From Pseudoalteromonas carrageenovora IAM 12662 (GTDB lineage Bacteria > Pseudomonadota > Gammaproteobacteria > Enterobacterales > Alteromonadaceae): 64,000 nt of DNA. The position numbers were made by a program, and so were the translations under genes. The stretch is from positions 358,945-422,944 of the forward strand of contig NZ_LT965928.1 of the NCBI RefSeq assembly GCF_900239935.1. The letters are read 5' to 3'. Within the stretch, counting starts at the first letter, position 1, and the number at the start of each line of letters is the position of its first letter. The notes below the pieces were generated by a model. It saw only the letters and a program-made list of their open reading frames with translations. It was not told the origin of the DNA and ran no database searches. This document shows positions 18,305 to 27,641 of this stretch, one piece after another.

Positions 18305-19384
18305 ATGCTAAGTCAACTATTTCAAAAGCCGTCTCCGATGATGGTAGGGATTGATATTGGATCGCACTCAATTAAGGCAGTGCTTTTACGTGAAATTGAA
18401 ACTGGATTTCGACTAGAAGCACTTGCAATTGAACCGATGCCAAAAGGCGCTATGAGTGAGCGTACTATTCAGGATATTGAAGCGATTGGTAATATAATTT
18501 CAAAATTAAGAAGAAAATTACCGAAGTCGCTAAAATCTGCTGCAGTGGCTGTTTCAGGCCAAACGGTTATTACCAAAGTTATTTTCATGGATGTGTCGTT
18601 AACTGATGCTGAACTTGAATCGCAAATTGAAATTGAAGCCGATAGTTTAATTCCATACCCTCTTGATGAAGTGAGCTTAGATTTTGAAAAGCTTTCTACC
18701 AATGAGGCCGATCCTACCAAAATGAATGTATTATTATCTGCCGCTAGAACTGAAAGTGTAGAGGCTCGTGTTGGAGCTCTCGAAACTGCAAATTTAGAAG
18801 CTAAAATTGTTGATGTTGAAAGCTATGCATTAAGTAGAGCGATGGATGTTTACTATCAACAGTTACCTAGTGATGCATTTAACAAGTGCGTGGCAGTTGT
18901 TGATATTGGTGCCGTTTTAATGCTTGTAAGTGTAGTTCAGGCAGGTGAAACCATTTATACCCGAGATCAGGTGTTTGGTGGCGATCAATACACCAACAGT
19001 ATTGTTAGTTATTACAATAAAGGCTTTGATGAAGCCGAAATTGGTAAAACGTCGGGGGATTTACCGCCAAACTACACCTTTGAAGTATTAGCGCCTTTTC
19101 AAACGTCGCTATTGCAGCAGGTTCGTCGTGCGGTACAAATGTTTTTAACAACCAGTGGTAAAGAGCAAATAGATTATATTGTACTTACTGGTGGCACATC
19201 GATGATTAAAGGGATAGACCGACTACTTATCGAAGAGTTAGGTATTCACTCTGTCGTTGCAGAACCTTTTGCTAATATGGAAATCTCTCCAAAGGTTGAT
19301 CGCAATGTAATGCAACGCCATAGAACGCAATTTGCAATTGCAACGGGCTTGGCATTAAGGAGTTTTTCATCATGCCACATATAA
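18305..19384 (+). CDS. pilM: Type IV pilus inner-membrane alignment protein PilM
   Basis: A 359-residue actin-like ATPase-fold protein on the cytoplasmic face of the pilus machine. The nucleotide-site signature VGIDIGSHSIKAVLL is at the N-terminus and a second phosphate loop, YIVLTGGTSMIKGID, near the C-terminus. PilM binds the N-terminal tail of PilN and links the motor to the alignment complex. It heads pilMNOPQ; its last 13 bp overlap pilN. The gene diverges from mrcA with 131 bp between them. Confidence 0.95.
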   Translation: MLSQLFQKPSPMMVGIDIGSHSIKAVLLREIETGFRLEALAIEPMPKGAMSERTIQDIEAIGNIISKLRRKLPKSLKSAAVAVSGQTVITKVIFMDVSLTDAELESQIEIEADSLIPYPLDEVSLDFEKLSTNEADPTKMNVLLSAARTESVEARVGALETANLEAKIVDVESYALSRAMDVYYQQLPSDAFNKCVAVVDIGAVLMLVSVVQAGETIYTRDQVFGGDQYTNSIVSYYNKGFDEAEIGKTSGDLPPNYTFEVLAPFQTSLLQQVRRAVQMFLTTSGKEQIDYIVLTGGTSMIKGIDRLLIEELGIHSVVAEPFANMEISPKVDRNVMQRHRTQFAIATGLALRSFSSCHI

Positions 19385-19944
19385 ATCTACTGCCTTGGCG
19401 TGAACTACAACGTGAAGAATCAAAAAAGAAGTTTGTTACTATACTCATTGGTGTAGTTATAATTTGTTTTGCGAGTATGTACTTACTTAGCTCTTTTTAT
19501 AGCGGGCTTAAAGATGGACAAAACCTAAAAAATAATTATTTAAGTTCAGAAATTAGCATGCTAGATAAAAAAATAAGTGAAATAAGAAACTTAGATAAAA
19601 GAAAAGAAAATTTACAGCAGCGAATGAGACTAATTGAAGAATTACAAAGTAGCCGTAACTTGGGTACACAAATAATGGATGAAGTGGCCAAAATAGTCCC
19701 TGCAGGTGTTTATTTAACAAAACTTGAGCGAAGAGGAAGTCAAATTCATGTCCTAGGGCGCAGCGAATCTAATAACCGCTTATCAACAATGCTACGCCAA
19801 GTGCAAAGTTCATATTTATTGGAACGTCCATCAATGCAGGGCATTGTTGCAGGCGATCAATCTTCGCGTTTACTCAGTGATTTTAATATGGAGTTTTACG
19901 TAAAACCATTTGACCAAATCGGTGAGGTTAGCGATGAACCTTGA
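19372..19944 (+). CDS. pilN: Type IV pilus biogenesis protein PilN
   Basis: A 190-residue inner-membrane protein. The short cytoplasmic tail MPHINLLPWRELQRE carries the INLLPWR motif that docks on PilM. One transmembrane helix (about 22-42), a coiled coil, and a periplasmic ferredoxin-like domain (VYLTKLERRGSQIHVLGRSE) follow. PilN pairs with PilO. Its ends overlap both neighbours, so the genes are tightly coupled. Confidence 0.94.
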   Translation: MPHINLLPWRELQREESKKKFVTILIGVVIICFASMYLLSSFYSGLKDGQNLKNNYLSSEISMLDKKISEIRNLDKRKENLQQRMRLIEELQSSRNLGTQIMDEVAKIVPAGVYLTKLERRGSQIHVLGRSESNNRLSTMLRQVQSSYLLERPSMQGIVAGDQSSRLLSDFNMEFYVKPFDQIGEVSDEP

Positions 19945-20539
19945 TTTTAAAGCTTTGAGCGAAATAGATTGGAATGAAATTGAATTAGATAATATTGGCG
20001 ATTGGCCTATTGCAGTTAAGGCAATTTGCTGCACTTTTGTAGCGGGACTTGTCTTATTTTTTAGCTATAGCTTATTGGTCTCTGATGAAATTGATAGCTA
20101 TCACAGTGCGGTAGCAAAAGAAATTGAACTACGTACAACGTACAGAACCAAATATGCAGTAGCGAGTAAACTTGATATTTATCGTCAGCAAATGATTGAT
20201 ATGGAAGAAAAGTTTTCTCAGTTATTAAAGCGTTTACCTACGTCAAACGAAACACCAGGTTTACTTGACGATTTATCGTATGTAGGTACAACCAGTGGGT
20301 TAACGTTTCTAAAAATAGGCTGGTTACCAGAGGTCGAAAAAGAATTTTATACGGAGCTACCTATCAAAATAGAAGTAATAGGTACGTACCATGAGTTTGG
20401 TGAATTTGTAGGAAAAGTAGCCCAATTACCGCGTATTGTAAGCTTACACGACTTTTCTATTTTATCATCGGGTAATAAACAACTAACATTCAGTGTAGTC
20501 GCTAAAACATATCGTTATGAAGAAGGGGTGAAGAAATGA
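19934..20539 (+). CDS. pilO: Type IV pilus biogenesis protein PilO
   Basis: A 201-residue inner-membrane protein with a short cytoplasmic segment, one transmembrane helix (about 29-48), a coiled coil and a periplasmic domain, the usual PilO build. A TTG at 19910 is in frame, but the ATG at 19934 has GAGG at 19924-19927 and is the better start; it overlaps pilN by 11 bp. PilN and PilO form the periplasmic bridge toward PilP and the secretin. Confidence 0.93.
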   Translation: MNLDFKALSEIDWNEIELDNIGDWPIAVKAICCTFVAGLVLFFSYSLLVSDEIDSYHSAVAKEIELRTTYRTKYAVASKLDIYRQQMIDMEEKFSQLLKRLPTSNETPGLLDDLSYVGTTSGLTFLKIGWLPEVEKEFYTELPIKIEVIGTYHEFGEFVGKVAQLPRIVSLHDFSILSSGNKQLTFSVVAKTYRYEEGVKK

Positions 20540-21075
20540 ACCTTTTACGCATAATGCCTGTGGCCGTTGTTTTAGTTTTAAGTGGTTGTAATGATGACAC
20601 CTCGGAGCAAAAAGAATTTATAGACCAAGTTAAAGCAAGCACCACGCCTAAAGTAGAGTCTATTCCGGAGCTTACTAAATTTGAAATTTTTGAATACAGC
20701 GCTGAGCAATTGCGTAGTCCGTTTGTAGCGCCGCAGCCAGAAATAATTCAAAATAAATTAACGCAAATAAAAAACTGTTTGCATCCAGATCCTGAGCGTC
20801 GCCGTGAGCCACTTGAAAAATACCCATTAGACAACTTAGCTATGAAAGGGACTATTGGTTCTAGCGGCCAAGTTTGGGCATTAATAACTGCGGCAGACGA
20901 TACTTTGCATCGTGTAACTGTTGGAAATTATCTTGGTAGCTACGATGGAAAAGTAAAAGTAGTAAATAACGATTATATAGAATTAGTAGAATTAATCCCT
21001 GATGGGTCTGGTTGTTGGAAAGAGCGCCTGACTAAATTAGAAATGTTAGAGGCGGCAACAAATGGCGCAAATTAA
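20536..21075 (+). CDS. pilP: Type IV pilus lipoprotein PilP
   Basis: A 179-residue lipoprotein with signal MNLLRIMPVAVVLVLSGC; the lipobox is LSGC with the cysteine as lipidation site. The flexible N-terminal part with LTKFEIFEYSAEQLRSPF is the segment that contacts PilN/PilO. The C-terminal beta domain (LAMKGTIGSSGQVWALI) binds the secretin PilQ. The start codon overlaps the pilO stop (ATGA). Confidence 0.93.
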   Translation: MNLLRIMPVAVVLVLSGCNDDTSEQKEFIDQVKASTTPKVESIPELTKFEIFEYSAEQLRSPFVAPQPEIIQNKLTQIKNCLHPDPERRREPLEKYPLDNLAMKGTIGSSGQVWALITAADDTLHRVTVGNYLGSYDGKVKVVNNDYIELVELIPDGSGCWKERLTKLEMLEAATNGAN

Positions 21076-23155
21076 TAATAAAAAAGGTAAAAATAACATG
21101 CATAAGGATGTACTTTGGCTTAAAAGCATTTCACGGTCATTTTTGGCGATAGTCGCTTTAATAACCGCAAATGCAGCCATTGCAGGGCCGCTACTTTATG
21201 ATGTTCGTTACAATCCACTCCTTAAAGGTGAAACTGAATTACAGCTCGTTTTTGATGAAGAATTAACGCTTGAACCAAAAGTGCAGGTTTTTAATAGTCC
21301 TGCTCGCATTGAAATGTTCTTCGATACCGCCGAGCTTGAAGTTGGTTTGAATGATGTTGCTGTAAACCAAGCGGGCATTAGTAGCGTTACCAATGTTTTG
21401 ACTGACAAGGGCTTAAAAGTAAGCGTAAACCTAGATAGATTAAAAATTTACGAAACTGAAGTTCATAACAATTTAGTGTCTATACGTGTTTCAGATAATC
21501 CACTTACAGAGTCAGATAGTGAAGATGTTGCTATGGATTCAAGTAATGTAAGTGGAAATTACATTAACCGAATTCAATCAATTGACTTTAGACGTGGTGA
21601 AAAAGGCGAAGCAAAGGTACTTGTTTTTTTACAAGACACTCAAGCCGCAATTGAAGTACATGAGAGCGGTGGCAAAATTTATGCAGACTTTCACCATACA
21701 GATATTTTAGATGACTTACTTTATGAGCTGGATGTTTTAGACTTTGGTACTGTTGTAAGTAATATCGAAACGTTTAAAGAAGAAGGGTTAAGCAGGGTTG
21801 TTATAGAACCTAATGCTCAATTTACATTTACCTATCAGCAAATAGATAATATTTTAACACTCACTGTAGAAAAAGATGAAACGCAAAATGCGTACTTAGA
21901 TGGTGGTGTTGAGTATCAAGGTCGTCCTATGACCTTAAACTTTCAAGATATTTCTGTACGTGCAGCATTACAAATTATTGCAGGCTATAACGACTTTAAC
22001 CTCGTAACAAGTGACTCAGTAACCGGTAATATCACACTTCGTTTAGATGGCGTGCCATGGGATCAAGCGCTTGATGTAGTACTACGTATTAAAGGTTTAG
22101 ATAAGCGCATGGATGGGTCTATTCTAATGGTGGCGCCTGCAGAAGAACTAGCTGCACGTGAAGCTAAAGATCTAAAAGCTAAGCAGCAAGTTGAAGACTT
22201 AGAGCCACTTTATAGTGAATACATTCGATTAAATTATGCTAAAGCGGAAGATTTTGCTGATCTATTAAAAACAGATACAAACAGTATTATCACTGCCCGC
22301 GGTAGTGTATCGGTAGATTTACGTACTAATACCTTACTAATAAAAGACACTGTTAAGAGTATCGAAAATATTCGTCGTATGATTGAAACACTCGATATTC
22401 CGGTCCAGCAAGTTGTTATTGAGTCTCGTATGGTAACTGTGCGCGATAATGTCACTGAGGATTTAGGTGTGCGCTGGGGCTTTAGCGATCAGCAAGGTAG
22501 TGATGGTATTTCTGGCTCACTAGAGGGTGCTGAAACTATATCTAACGGCACCATTCCAGATTTAACCGATAGGCTAAATGTAAACTTACCGATTACTAAC
22601 CCTGCGGCGAGTATTGGTTTACATATTGCAAAATTGGCTAATGGTACTTTAATTGACTTAGAGTTAAGTGCTCTTGAAGAAGAAAACAAAGGCGAGATTA
22701 TTGCAAGCCCTCGCATTATTGCAGCAAATCAGCAAAAAGCGCGAATAGAGCAAGGTACTGAAATTCCTTACACAGAGTCTGCTTCGAGTGGTGCAACGAC
22801 GGTTAGCTTTAAAAAGGCTGTATTGAGTTTAGAGGTTACGCCTCATATAACGCCTGATAATAAAGTTATTTTGGATTTAGTAATAACGCAAGATACTCGT
22901 GGTGACACAGTACAAACGGGTACAGGTGAAGCGGTGTCTATTGATACCCAAGAAATACAAACACAAGTGCTTGTTGAGAATGGCCAAACCGTAGTGCTAG
23001 GTGGTATATTTCAGCAGCAAATAATAAATACTACAAATAAAGTACCAGTTTTAGGTGACATTCCGTATGTAGGAAGGTTATTTAAAAGTACGAGTGAGTT
23101 CAATGAAAAACGTGAACTGCTTATTTTCGTGACACCAAAAATCCAAATAGACTAA
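21062..23155 (+). CDS. pilQ: Type IV pilus secretin PilQ
   Basis: An outer-membrane secretin of 697 residues, or 685 if translation begins at the ATG at 21098, which places the signal peptide (about SFLAIVALITANAAIA) right after a short basic head. After the signal come AMIN-type domains, a secretin/TonB short N-terminal domain (VEYQGRPMTLNFQDISVRAA), an N1 domain, and the C-terminal secretin domain. The latter carries QVVIESRMVTV, ASPRIIAANQQKARIEQGTE and VPVLGDIPYVGRLF. It forms the pilus exit channel. The last gene of pilMNOPQ, it is followed by a hairpin at 23179-23209. Confidence 0.95.
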   Translation: MAQINNKKGKNNMHKDVLWLKSISRSFLAIVALITANAAIAGPLLYDVRYNPLLKGETELQLVFDEELTLEPKVQVFNSPARIEMFFDTAELEVGLNDVAVNQAGISSVTNVLTDKGLKVSVNLDRLKIYETEVHNNLVSIRVSDNPLTESDSEDVAMDSSNVSGNYINRIQSIDFRRGEKGEAKVLVFLQDTQAAIEVHESGGKIYADFHHTDILDDLLYELDVLDFGTVVSNIETFKEEGLSRVVIEPNAQFTFTYQQIDNILTLTVEKDETQNAYLDGGVEYQGRPMTLNFQDISVRAALQIIAGYNDFNLVTSDSVTGNITLRLDGVPWDQALDVVLRIKGLDKRMDGSILMVAPAEELAAREAKDLKAKQQVEDLEPLYSEYIRLNYAKAEDFADLLKTDTNSIITARGSVSVDLRTNTLLIKDTVKSIENIRRMIETLDIPVQQVVIESRMVTVRDNVTEDLGVRWGFSDQQGSDGISGSLEGAETISNGTIPDLTDRLNVNLPITNPAASIGLHIAKLANGTLIDLELSALEEENKGEIIASPRIIAANQQKARIEQGTEIPYTESASSGATTVSFKKAVLSLEVTPHITPDNKVILDLVITQDTRGDTVQTGTGEAVSIDTQEIQTQVLVENGQTVVLGGIFQQQIINTTNKVPVLGDIPYVGRLFKSTSEFNEKRELLIFVTPKIQID

Positions 23156-23178
23156 AATTTAGTGCTATTTTGTTAATC

Positions 23179-23220
23179 AACGAGCAATTATTTAGATTAA
23201 TTGCTCGTTATATGGCTTTT
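23179..23220 (+). terminator. Hairpin after pilQ
   Basis: AACGAGCAATTA (23179-23190) and TAATTGCTCGTT (23198-23209) form a perfect 12-bp stem. The following ATATGGCTTTTT has only a delayed T-run, so it may be a weak terminator or a 3'-end stabiliser for the pil message. Confidence 0.6.
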
Positions 23221-23233
23221 TATTCTAATTGAC

Positions 23234-23263
23234 TTGAAATACCCCGGCAATTACTGAGATAAT
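23234..23263 (+). promoter_or_regulatory. Promoter for aroK-aroB
   Basis: TTGAAA (23234-23239), an 18-bp spacer and GATAAT (23258-23263) fit sigma-70. The leader that follows has C-runs (CCCC, 23264-23267) and G-runs (23279-23282 and 23298-23301) that could pair in alternative ways; GGCGGGG is directly followed by TTTTATTT. Confidence 0.45.
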
Positions 23264-23339
23264 CCCCTCCTTAATTTTGGGGCCAGGTCGTTAGGCGGGG
23301 TTTTATTTCAAATTTTAGAGTTCGTTTGTACTAAAAGAT

Positions 23340-23858
23340 ATGGCTGAGAAACGCAATATATTTCTAGTTGGCCCCATGGGGGCTGGCAAAAGCACGATTG
23401 GTCGTCACATCGCTGACCAATTACACCTTGAATTTGTTGATTCTGATCAAGAAATCGAACGCCGCACAGGTGCAGATATTGCATGGGTATTCGATCTTGA
23501 AGGTGAAGAAGGCTTTAGACTTCGAGAAGAGTCTGTTATTGGCGATTTAACCGAAATGCAAGGTATTGTACTTGCTACCGGTGGTGGTTCAGTAATGAGC
23601 AAAGAAGTTCGAAACAAGCTTTCGGCTCGCGGTATCGTTGTATACCTAGAGACACCTATAGAAAAGCAAGTTGCACGCACGCAACGCGACAAGCGTCGCC
23701 CATTACTGCAAACTGAAGAAGCACCTCGTAATGTACTAGAGCGCTTAGCAGAAGAACGCGAGCCACTATACAAAGAAGTTGCTGATTTTGTTGTACGCAC
23801 CGATGAGCAAAGCGCTAAAGTTGTTGCTAACCAAATCATCGAGAAATTAGATTTTTAA
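23340..23858 (+). CDS. aroK: Shikimate kinase I
   Basis: A 172-residue cytoplasmic kinase making shikimate 3-phosphate in the aromatic amino acid pathway. It has Walker [10 protein letters not shown] near residue 11, the shikimate-binding FVDSDQEIE and ATGGGSV motifs, and the lid arginines in [11 protein letters not shown]. Synteny (pilQ-aroK-aroB-damX-dam) marks it as AroK and not AroL. Confidence 0.97.
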   Translation: MAEKRNIFLVGPMGAGKSTIGRHIADQLHLEFVDSDQEIERRTGADIAWVFDLEGEEGFRLREESVIGDLTEMQGIVLATGGGSVMSKEVRNKLSARGIVVYLETPIEKQVARTQRDKRRPLLQTEEAPRNVLERLAEEREPLYKEVADFVVRTDEQSAKVVANQIIEKLDF

Positions 23859-23886
23859 AAACCAATAATAAAGGAAATAACAAAGC

Positions 23887-24957
23887 ATGCTTGAATTAAC
23901 TGTTAATTTGGACGAGCGAAGTTATCCTATTTTTATTGGTCAATCTGCACTTCAAGATAATGGCCGCCTTGTTCACCACATTGGTGATTGTCGGCCTATC
24001 ATCATCACTAACGACACCGTAGCGCCTTTATATTTACAAGGTTTGCTTGATTCGTTAGCTGAACTGAACCCTCTTTCTTTTATCATTCCTGACGGTGAAC
24101 AATATAAGTCGTTAGAATGGTTTGAAAAAATATCTGCTTTTTTACTGCAAAATAACTGCGGTCGAGACACCTGCTTAATTGCATTAGGTGGCGGCGTTAT
24201 TGGCGATTTAACCGGCTTTGTTGCTGCGTGTTATCAACGTGGTGTGCCATTTATACAAATTCCAACCACTGTATTATCGCAAGTCGATTCATCAGTAGGC
24301 GGAAAAACAGCAGTAAATCATCCATTAGGTAAAAATATGATTGGGGCTTTTTATCAGCCACAAGCTGTTTTTATTGATACTAATACATTGCACACTTTAC
24401 CTATGCGAGAATTTGCCGCAGGCATGGCAGAAGTTATTAAGTATGGATTGATTTATGATACCGAGCTATTTACATATATTGAGCAAAATGCAGCTAATTT
24501 AAAGCAATTAGATGAAAAGTGTTTACAGCATATTATTTTTAGATGCTGTGAAATTAAAGCGCTTATAGTTGCTCAAGACGAAAAAGAACATGGTTTACGC
24601 GCACTACTTAATTTAGGCCACACATTTGCTCATGCAATAGAGGCTCAAATGGGTTATGGGATATGGTTGCATGGAGAAGCCGTAGCAACAGGAATGGTAT
24701 TAGCTGCAAAACTTGCACATACTCGTGGTGACTTATCGCAAAGTGAAGTAAACAGAGTAGTAACGTTACTTAAACTTTATGACTTACCTACTGAAACTCC
24801 AAACGAAATGACTAGTGAGCAGTTTTTAACGCATATGCGTAAAGACAAAAAGAATAAAAAAGGCACTATACGCTTTATTTTACCTACTCAATTTGGCCAA
24901 TGTGCACTTGTAGATGATGTGTCTGACGACCAAGTTAGAGCGTTAATCGAACAATAA
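23887..24957 (+). CDS. aroB: 3-dehydroquinate synthase
   Basis: A 356-residue NAD- and metal-dependent enzyme closing the ring of DAHP in the second step of the shikimate pathway. The NAD-binding GGGVIGDLTGFVA lies near residue 100. The PTTVLSQVDSSVGGKTAVNH segment and the metal ligands in the GHTFAHAIE and LHGEAVATGM regions are intact. It follows aroK by 28 bp, and its stop overlaps the damX start by one base. Confidence 0.97.
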   Translation: MLELTVNLDERSYPIFIGQSALQDNGRLVHHIGDCRPIIITNDTVAPLYLQGLLDSLAELNPLSFIIPDGEQYKSLEWFEKISAFLLQNNCGRDTCLIALGGGVIGDLTGFVAACYQRGVPFIQIPTTVLSQVDSSVGGKTAVNHPLGKNMIGAFYQPQAVFIDTNTLHTLPMREFAAGMAEVIKYGLIYDTELFTYIEQNAANLKQLDEKCLQHIIFRCCEIKALIVAQDEKEHGLRALLNLGHTFAHAIEAQMGYGIWLHGEAVATGMVLAAKLAHTRGDLSQSEVNRVVTLLKLYDLPTETPNEMTSEQFLTHMRKDKKNKKGTIRFILPTQFGQCALVDDVSDDQVRALIEQ

Positions 24958-26288
24958 TGCAGGCGCAAATTTTACCAAGCCGTGCGGCTTTGGTGGATAG
25001 GATCGCACTGCAATTTGAGTACGGGCAAAATTTAATTGTTTTACTGGGCACATCAGGGCTTGGTAAAAGCTATATGCTTGAAACCTTCATTACCGATAAG
25101 TATAACGACTTTAATAAAGCATTTGTGCATATAAGTGCTCAAACAACTGACGCTCAGCTAATGAGTGATTTATTAGAGCAAAGCTTTAACTCCCCGCTAA
25201 TCGATCATACCTTGAGTCTGTCTGAAAATTATTATCAGTTATTGCAACAGCAACCGTGTGGGCCTTGTTTGTGGGTGCTTGATGGTGGAAGGCAATTATC
25301 TGATGAAATGTTAGTTGAGCTTGAGCTACTTTCAAAAAACAGCCCTAATACTCTGTATATTATGATTGCTTCGCAATCTAAACTACCTATCAGTAACGCA
25401 GTTGAGATTTACCTAGAAGCATTAACACTTAGAGAAAGTAAGATGTTGATGCAGTGGTACTTTACTGATTTACCTTATGATGAGGACCCTGTATTTAGTA
25501 CGTTTCTAGCTGAAGCTCATGGTAATCCAAGCTTACTACTTGCTTGGCAACCTAGTGAGCATGTTGCTGAGGTAATTGTTAAGGATAAAGTGTCTTGGCG
25601 TTTGCATTTATTGATTTTAATGTTACTGATTATGCTTTTAATAATTGGCTTGCTTTATAAGTCAGATATGACGCAGTGGTGGCAGCAATACTATCAGCAA
25701 GCAGAGTCGCAAGTGCTAACCACCGCAATACCTGTAGAGCAAGTTAAAGCAAGTGTCAAAAACGAACAAGTAATAAGTAGCCCTGCACCAGATCAAATAG
25801 TACCTGAGCAATCAGTGTCTGCTGAAGTGCACATCAATGATGTCCCCGCTATTATGCAAAGCCTTACTACTGCAAATAAAAGCCTTTTAAATGACACACA
25901 GAGCAATGAGGCGAGTAACTTAAATATTAGTGAGTCTAAAACGCCAATAGATGAAAAAGTAAATGCAAAAGAGCAGCCTAAGGTTGATCTAAATAGTAGT
26001 TGGTACTCAAAGCAAGCAGATACAAGTTTGGTTATACAACTACTTGCAGTAACTCAGCAAAAAGTAAGTGATGAATTTATTGCTCAACATAATCTGCAAG
26101 AGCAAACCCATACTTATCAAACAATACGTAATAATAAAATGTGGTGGGTGGTTACTTTTGGTAACTTTACCAGTTTAAACGAAGCAAAGTCGGCGATGGT
26201 CAGTTTGCCTGCTGAGGTTAGAAAAAATAAACCTTTCTATAAAAAAATTAGTAAAATAAAACAAGAAATTGCACTTGTTGATCAGTAA
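24957..26288 (+). CDS. damX: DamX-like cell division protein: AAA ATPase plus SPOR domain
   Basis: A 443-residue inner-membrane protein. The N-terminal ATPase-like domain has a P-loop (LLGTSGLGKSYM, about residues 25-36). One transmembrane helix lies at about 215-235, followed by a disordered Glu/Lys/Gln/Ser-rich linker and a C-terminal SPOR domain (about 355-435) that binds septal glycan. DamX localises to the division ring in E. coli; the gene order aroB-damX-dam is the same. The ATPase part resembles ExeA-type proteins, as MshM does in the MSHA locus. Confidence 0.88.
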   Translation: MQAQILPSRAALVDRIALQFEYGQNLIVLLGTSGLGKSYMLETFITDKYNDFNKAFVHISAQTTDAQLMSDLLEQSFNSPLIDHTLSLSENYYQLLQQQPCGPCLWVLDGGRQLSDEMLVELELLSKNSPNTLYIMIASQSKLPISNAVEIYLEALTLRESKMLMQWYFTDLPYDEDPVFSTFLAEAHGNPSLLLAWQPSEHVAEVIVKDKVSWRLHLLILMLLIMLLIIGLLYKSDMTQWWQQYYQQAESQVLTTAIPVEQVKASVKNEQVISSPAPDQIVPEQSVSAEVHINDVPAIMQSLTTANKSLLNDTQSNEASNLNISESKTPIDEKVNAKEQPKVDLNSSWYSKQADTSLVIQLLAVTQQKVSDEFIAQHNLQEQTHTYQTIRNNKMWWVVTFGNFTSLNEAKSAMVSLPAEVRKNKPFYKKISKIKQEIALVDQ

Positions 26289-26341
26289 AATACACTACTT
26301 TAGTGTAAAATCGCGCAACAGCAGATTGAAGTAAAGAGCCA

Positions 26342-27199
26342 ATGCAACAAAAGAGTAGAGCCTTCCTTAAGTGGGCTGGCGGAAAGTACAGCCTAGTTGA
26401 AGATATTAATGCGCGATTAAATAAAGCTAGCAAGCATGCTGATACGCTGGTTGAACCTTTCGTTGGTGCTGGCTCGGTGTTTTTAAATAGTAATTTTAAA
26501 CATTACATTCTCAACGACATAAATGCTGACTTAATTAACTTATACAAAGAACTAAAAAATTCACCAGATGAGTTTATTAGTGATGCAAAAAAGCTATTTG
26601 TTGATTTGAATAACCATGCTGATGCTTATTACGAATACCGAGTACAGTTTAATCAAAGTAGCGATGTATATGAAAGAGCCATGCTTTTTTTATATATGAA
26701 TCGCCATGGTTACAATGGGCTTTGTAGGTATAACTTAAAAGGTATTTTTAATGTACCGTTTGGTAAATATAAAAAGCCTTACTTTCCTGAAAAAGAAATG
26801 TACTTTTTTGCAGAAAAAGCACAAAAAGCTACTTTTACCTGCTTAGGTTACGACGACGTTTTTAAGCTAGTACCCAGTAACTCTGTTATTTATTGCGATC
26901 CACCTTATGTGCCATTAAGTAAAACGGCTTCTTTTACGTCGTACGCTAAAGGAGGGTTCAATTTAGATGATCAGGCTAACCTAGCTAATTTGGCAGAACA
27001 GGCCGCATTTGAAAATAATACACCGGTTCTTATTTCTAACCACGATACGGTATGGACGCGGAAAATTTATAGCCAAGCATCGCTTGATCAAATTCAAGTA
27101 AAGCGGACTATTAGCCCTAAAGGCGGATCACGAAATAAAGTTGACGAGCTGATGGCTATGTATTTAGCACCCAAGCAACCACCGCGTAAATTGCGATAA
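26342..27199 (+). CDS. dam: DNA adenine methyltransferase Dam
   Basis: A 285-residue alpha-class N6-adenine methyltransferase of the GATC type. It has the target and SAM-binding segment FLKWAGGKYSL, motif I EPFVGAGSVFLN, the NRHGYNGLCRYN segment and the catalytic DPPY (YCDPPYVPLS). It controls mismatch repair strand choice and replication timing. A small dyad TACACTA-CTT-TAGTGTA (26291-26307) lies between damX and dam. The 3' end overlaps a convergent DUF2970 gene by 44 bp. Confidence 0.96.
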   Translation: MQQKSRAFLKWAGGKYSLVEDINARLNKASKHADTLVEPFVGAGSVFLNSNFKHYILNDINADLINLYKELKNSPDEFISDAKKLFVDLNNHADAYYEYRVQFNQSSDVYERAMLFLYMNRHGYNGLCRYNLKGIFNVPFGKYKKPYFPEKEMYFFAEKAQKATFTCLGYDDVFKLVPSNSVIYCDPPYVPLSKTASFTSYAKGGFNLDDQANLANLAEQAAFENNTPVLISNHDTVWTRKIYSQASLDQIQVKRTISPKGGSRNKVDELMAMYLAPKQPPRKLR

Positions 27200-27341
27200 C
27201 AAAAACTATAAAAAGCAAAATCGCGATTATAATAATAGAAATAGGGGAGTGTTGTTTAAAGTCAGCTTCGCGTTTGTGTTCTGATTGAACACCAAAAAAT
27301 GCAGCTAGCACACTTTGAAACGCGCTAATAAGCTGCAACAT
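27156..27341 (-). CDS. DUF2970 small membrane protein
   Basis: A 61-residue protein beginning MLQLISAFQSVLAAFFGVQS, followed by a charged EHKREADFKQ stretch and one hydrophobic helix (about 35-57). This order (amphipathic start, FFGVQS, DF motif, C-terminal membrane helix) is that of DUF2970, an uncharacterised family of small inner-membrane proteins in gammaproteobacteria. It lies 3 bp downstream of another small gene on the same strand and overlaps the 3' end of dam on the opposite strand. Confidence 0.75.
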   Translation of the reverse strand: MLQLISAFQSVLAAFFGVQSEHKREADFKQHSPISIIIIAILLFIVFVIAIYAVVAWVLNT

Positions 27342-27344
27342 TAT

Positions 27345-27641
27345 TTAAAATAGAGGTTTTAGCGAAGGGGAGTTTTTAGAATCTTCAGAGCTAGTTAGCA
27401 ACTCTAGTAAATCTAAATAATGAAACTGAGCGCTGCGGCTATCGCCCGTTAGCCATGAAAACCATGACGAGTCTTCTTCTACTTTTACACACGCTATAGC
27501 ATTTTGTGTATTAGTGCTTACGGTTTGATGCTGGCAATTATTAACTAAGCTTAAATCTTGCTCAGAGCTTGGTGCAAAACTAAATGCCCCAATAAATAAT
27601 AACGCCGACGCAATTAAGATCCCTGTTTTAAATGCACGCAT
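27345..27641 (-). CDS. Small secreted or membrane-anchored protein, unknown
   Basis: A 98-residue protein not recognised. The N-terminus MRAFKTGILIASALLFIGAF is a signal peptide or membrane anchor. The rest is polar with two cysteines about 14 residues apart (NNCQHQ and IACVKVEE), which could form a disulfide in the periplasm, then a WFSWL patch and an acidic-serine tail. Spacing of 3 bp to the DUF2970 gene suggests one transcript. Real coding is likely from this arrangement, but no homologue could be checked. Confidence 0.55.
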   Translation of the reverse strand: MRAFKTGILIASALLFIGAFSFAPSSEQDLSLVNNCQHQTVSTNTQNAIACVKVEEDSSWFSWLTGDSRSAQFHYLDLLELLTSSEDSKNSPSLKPLF

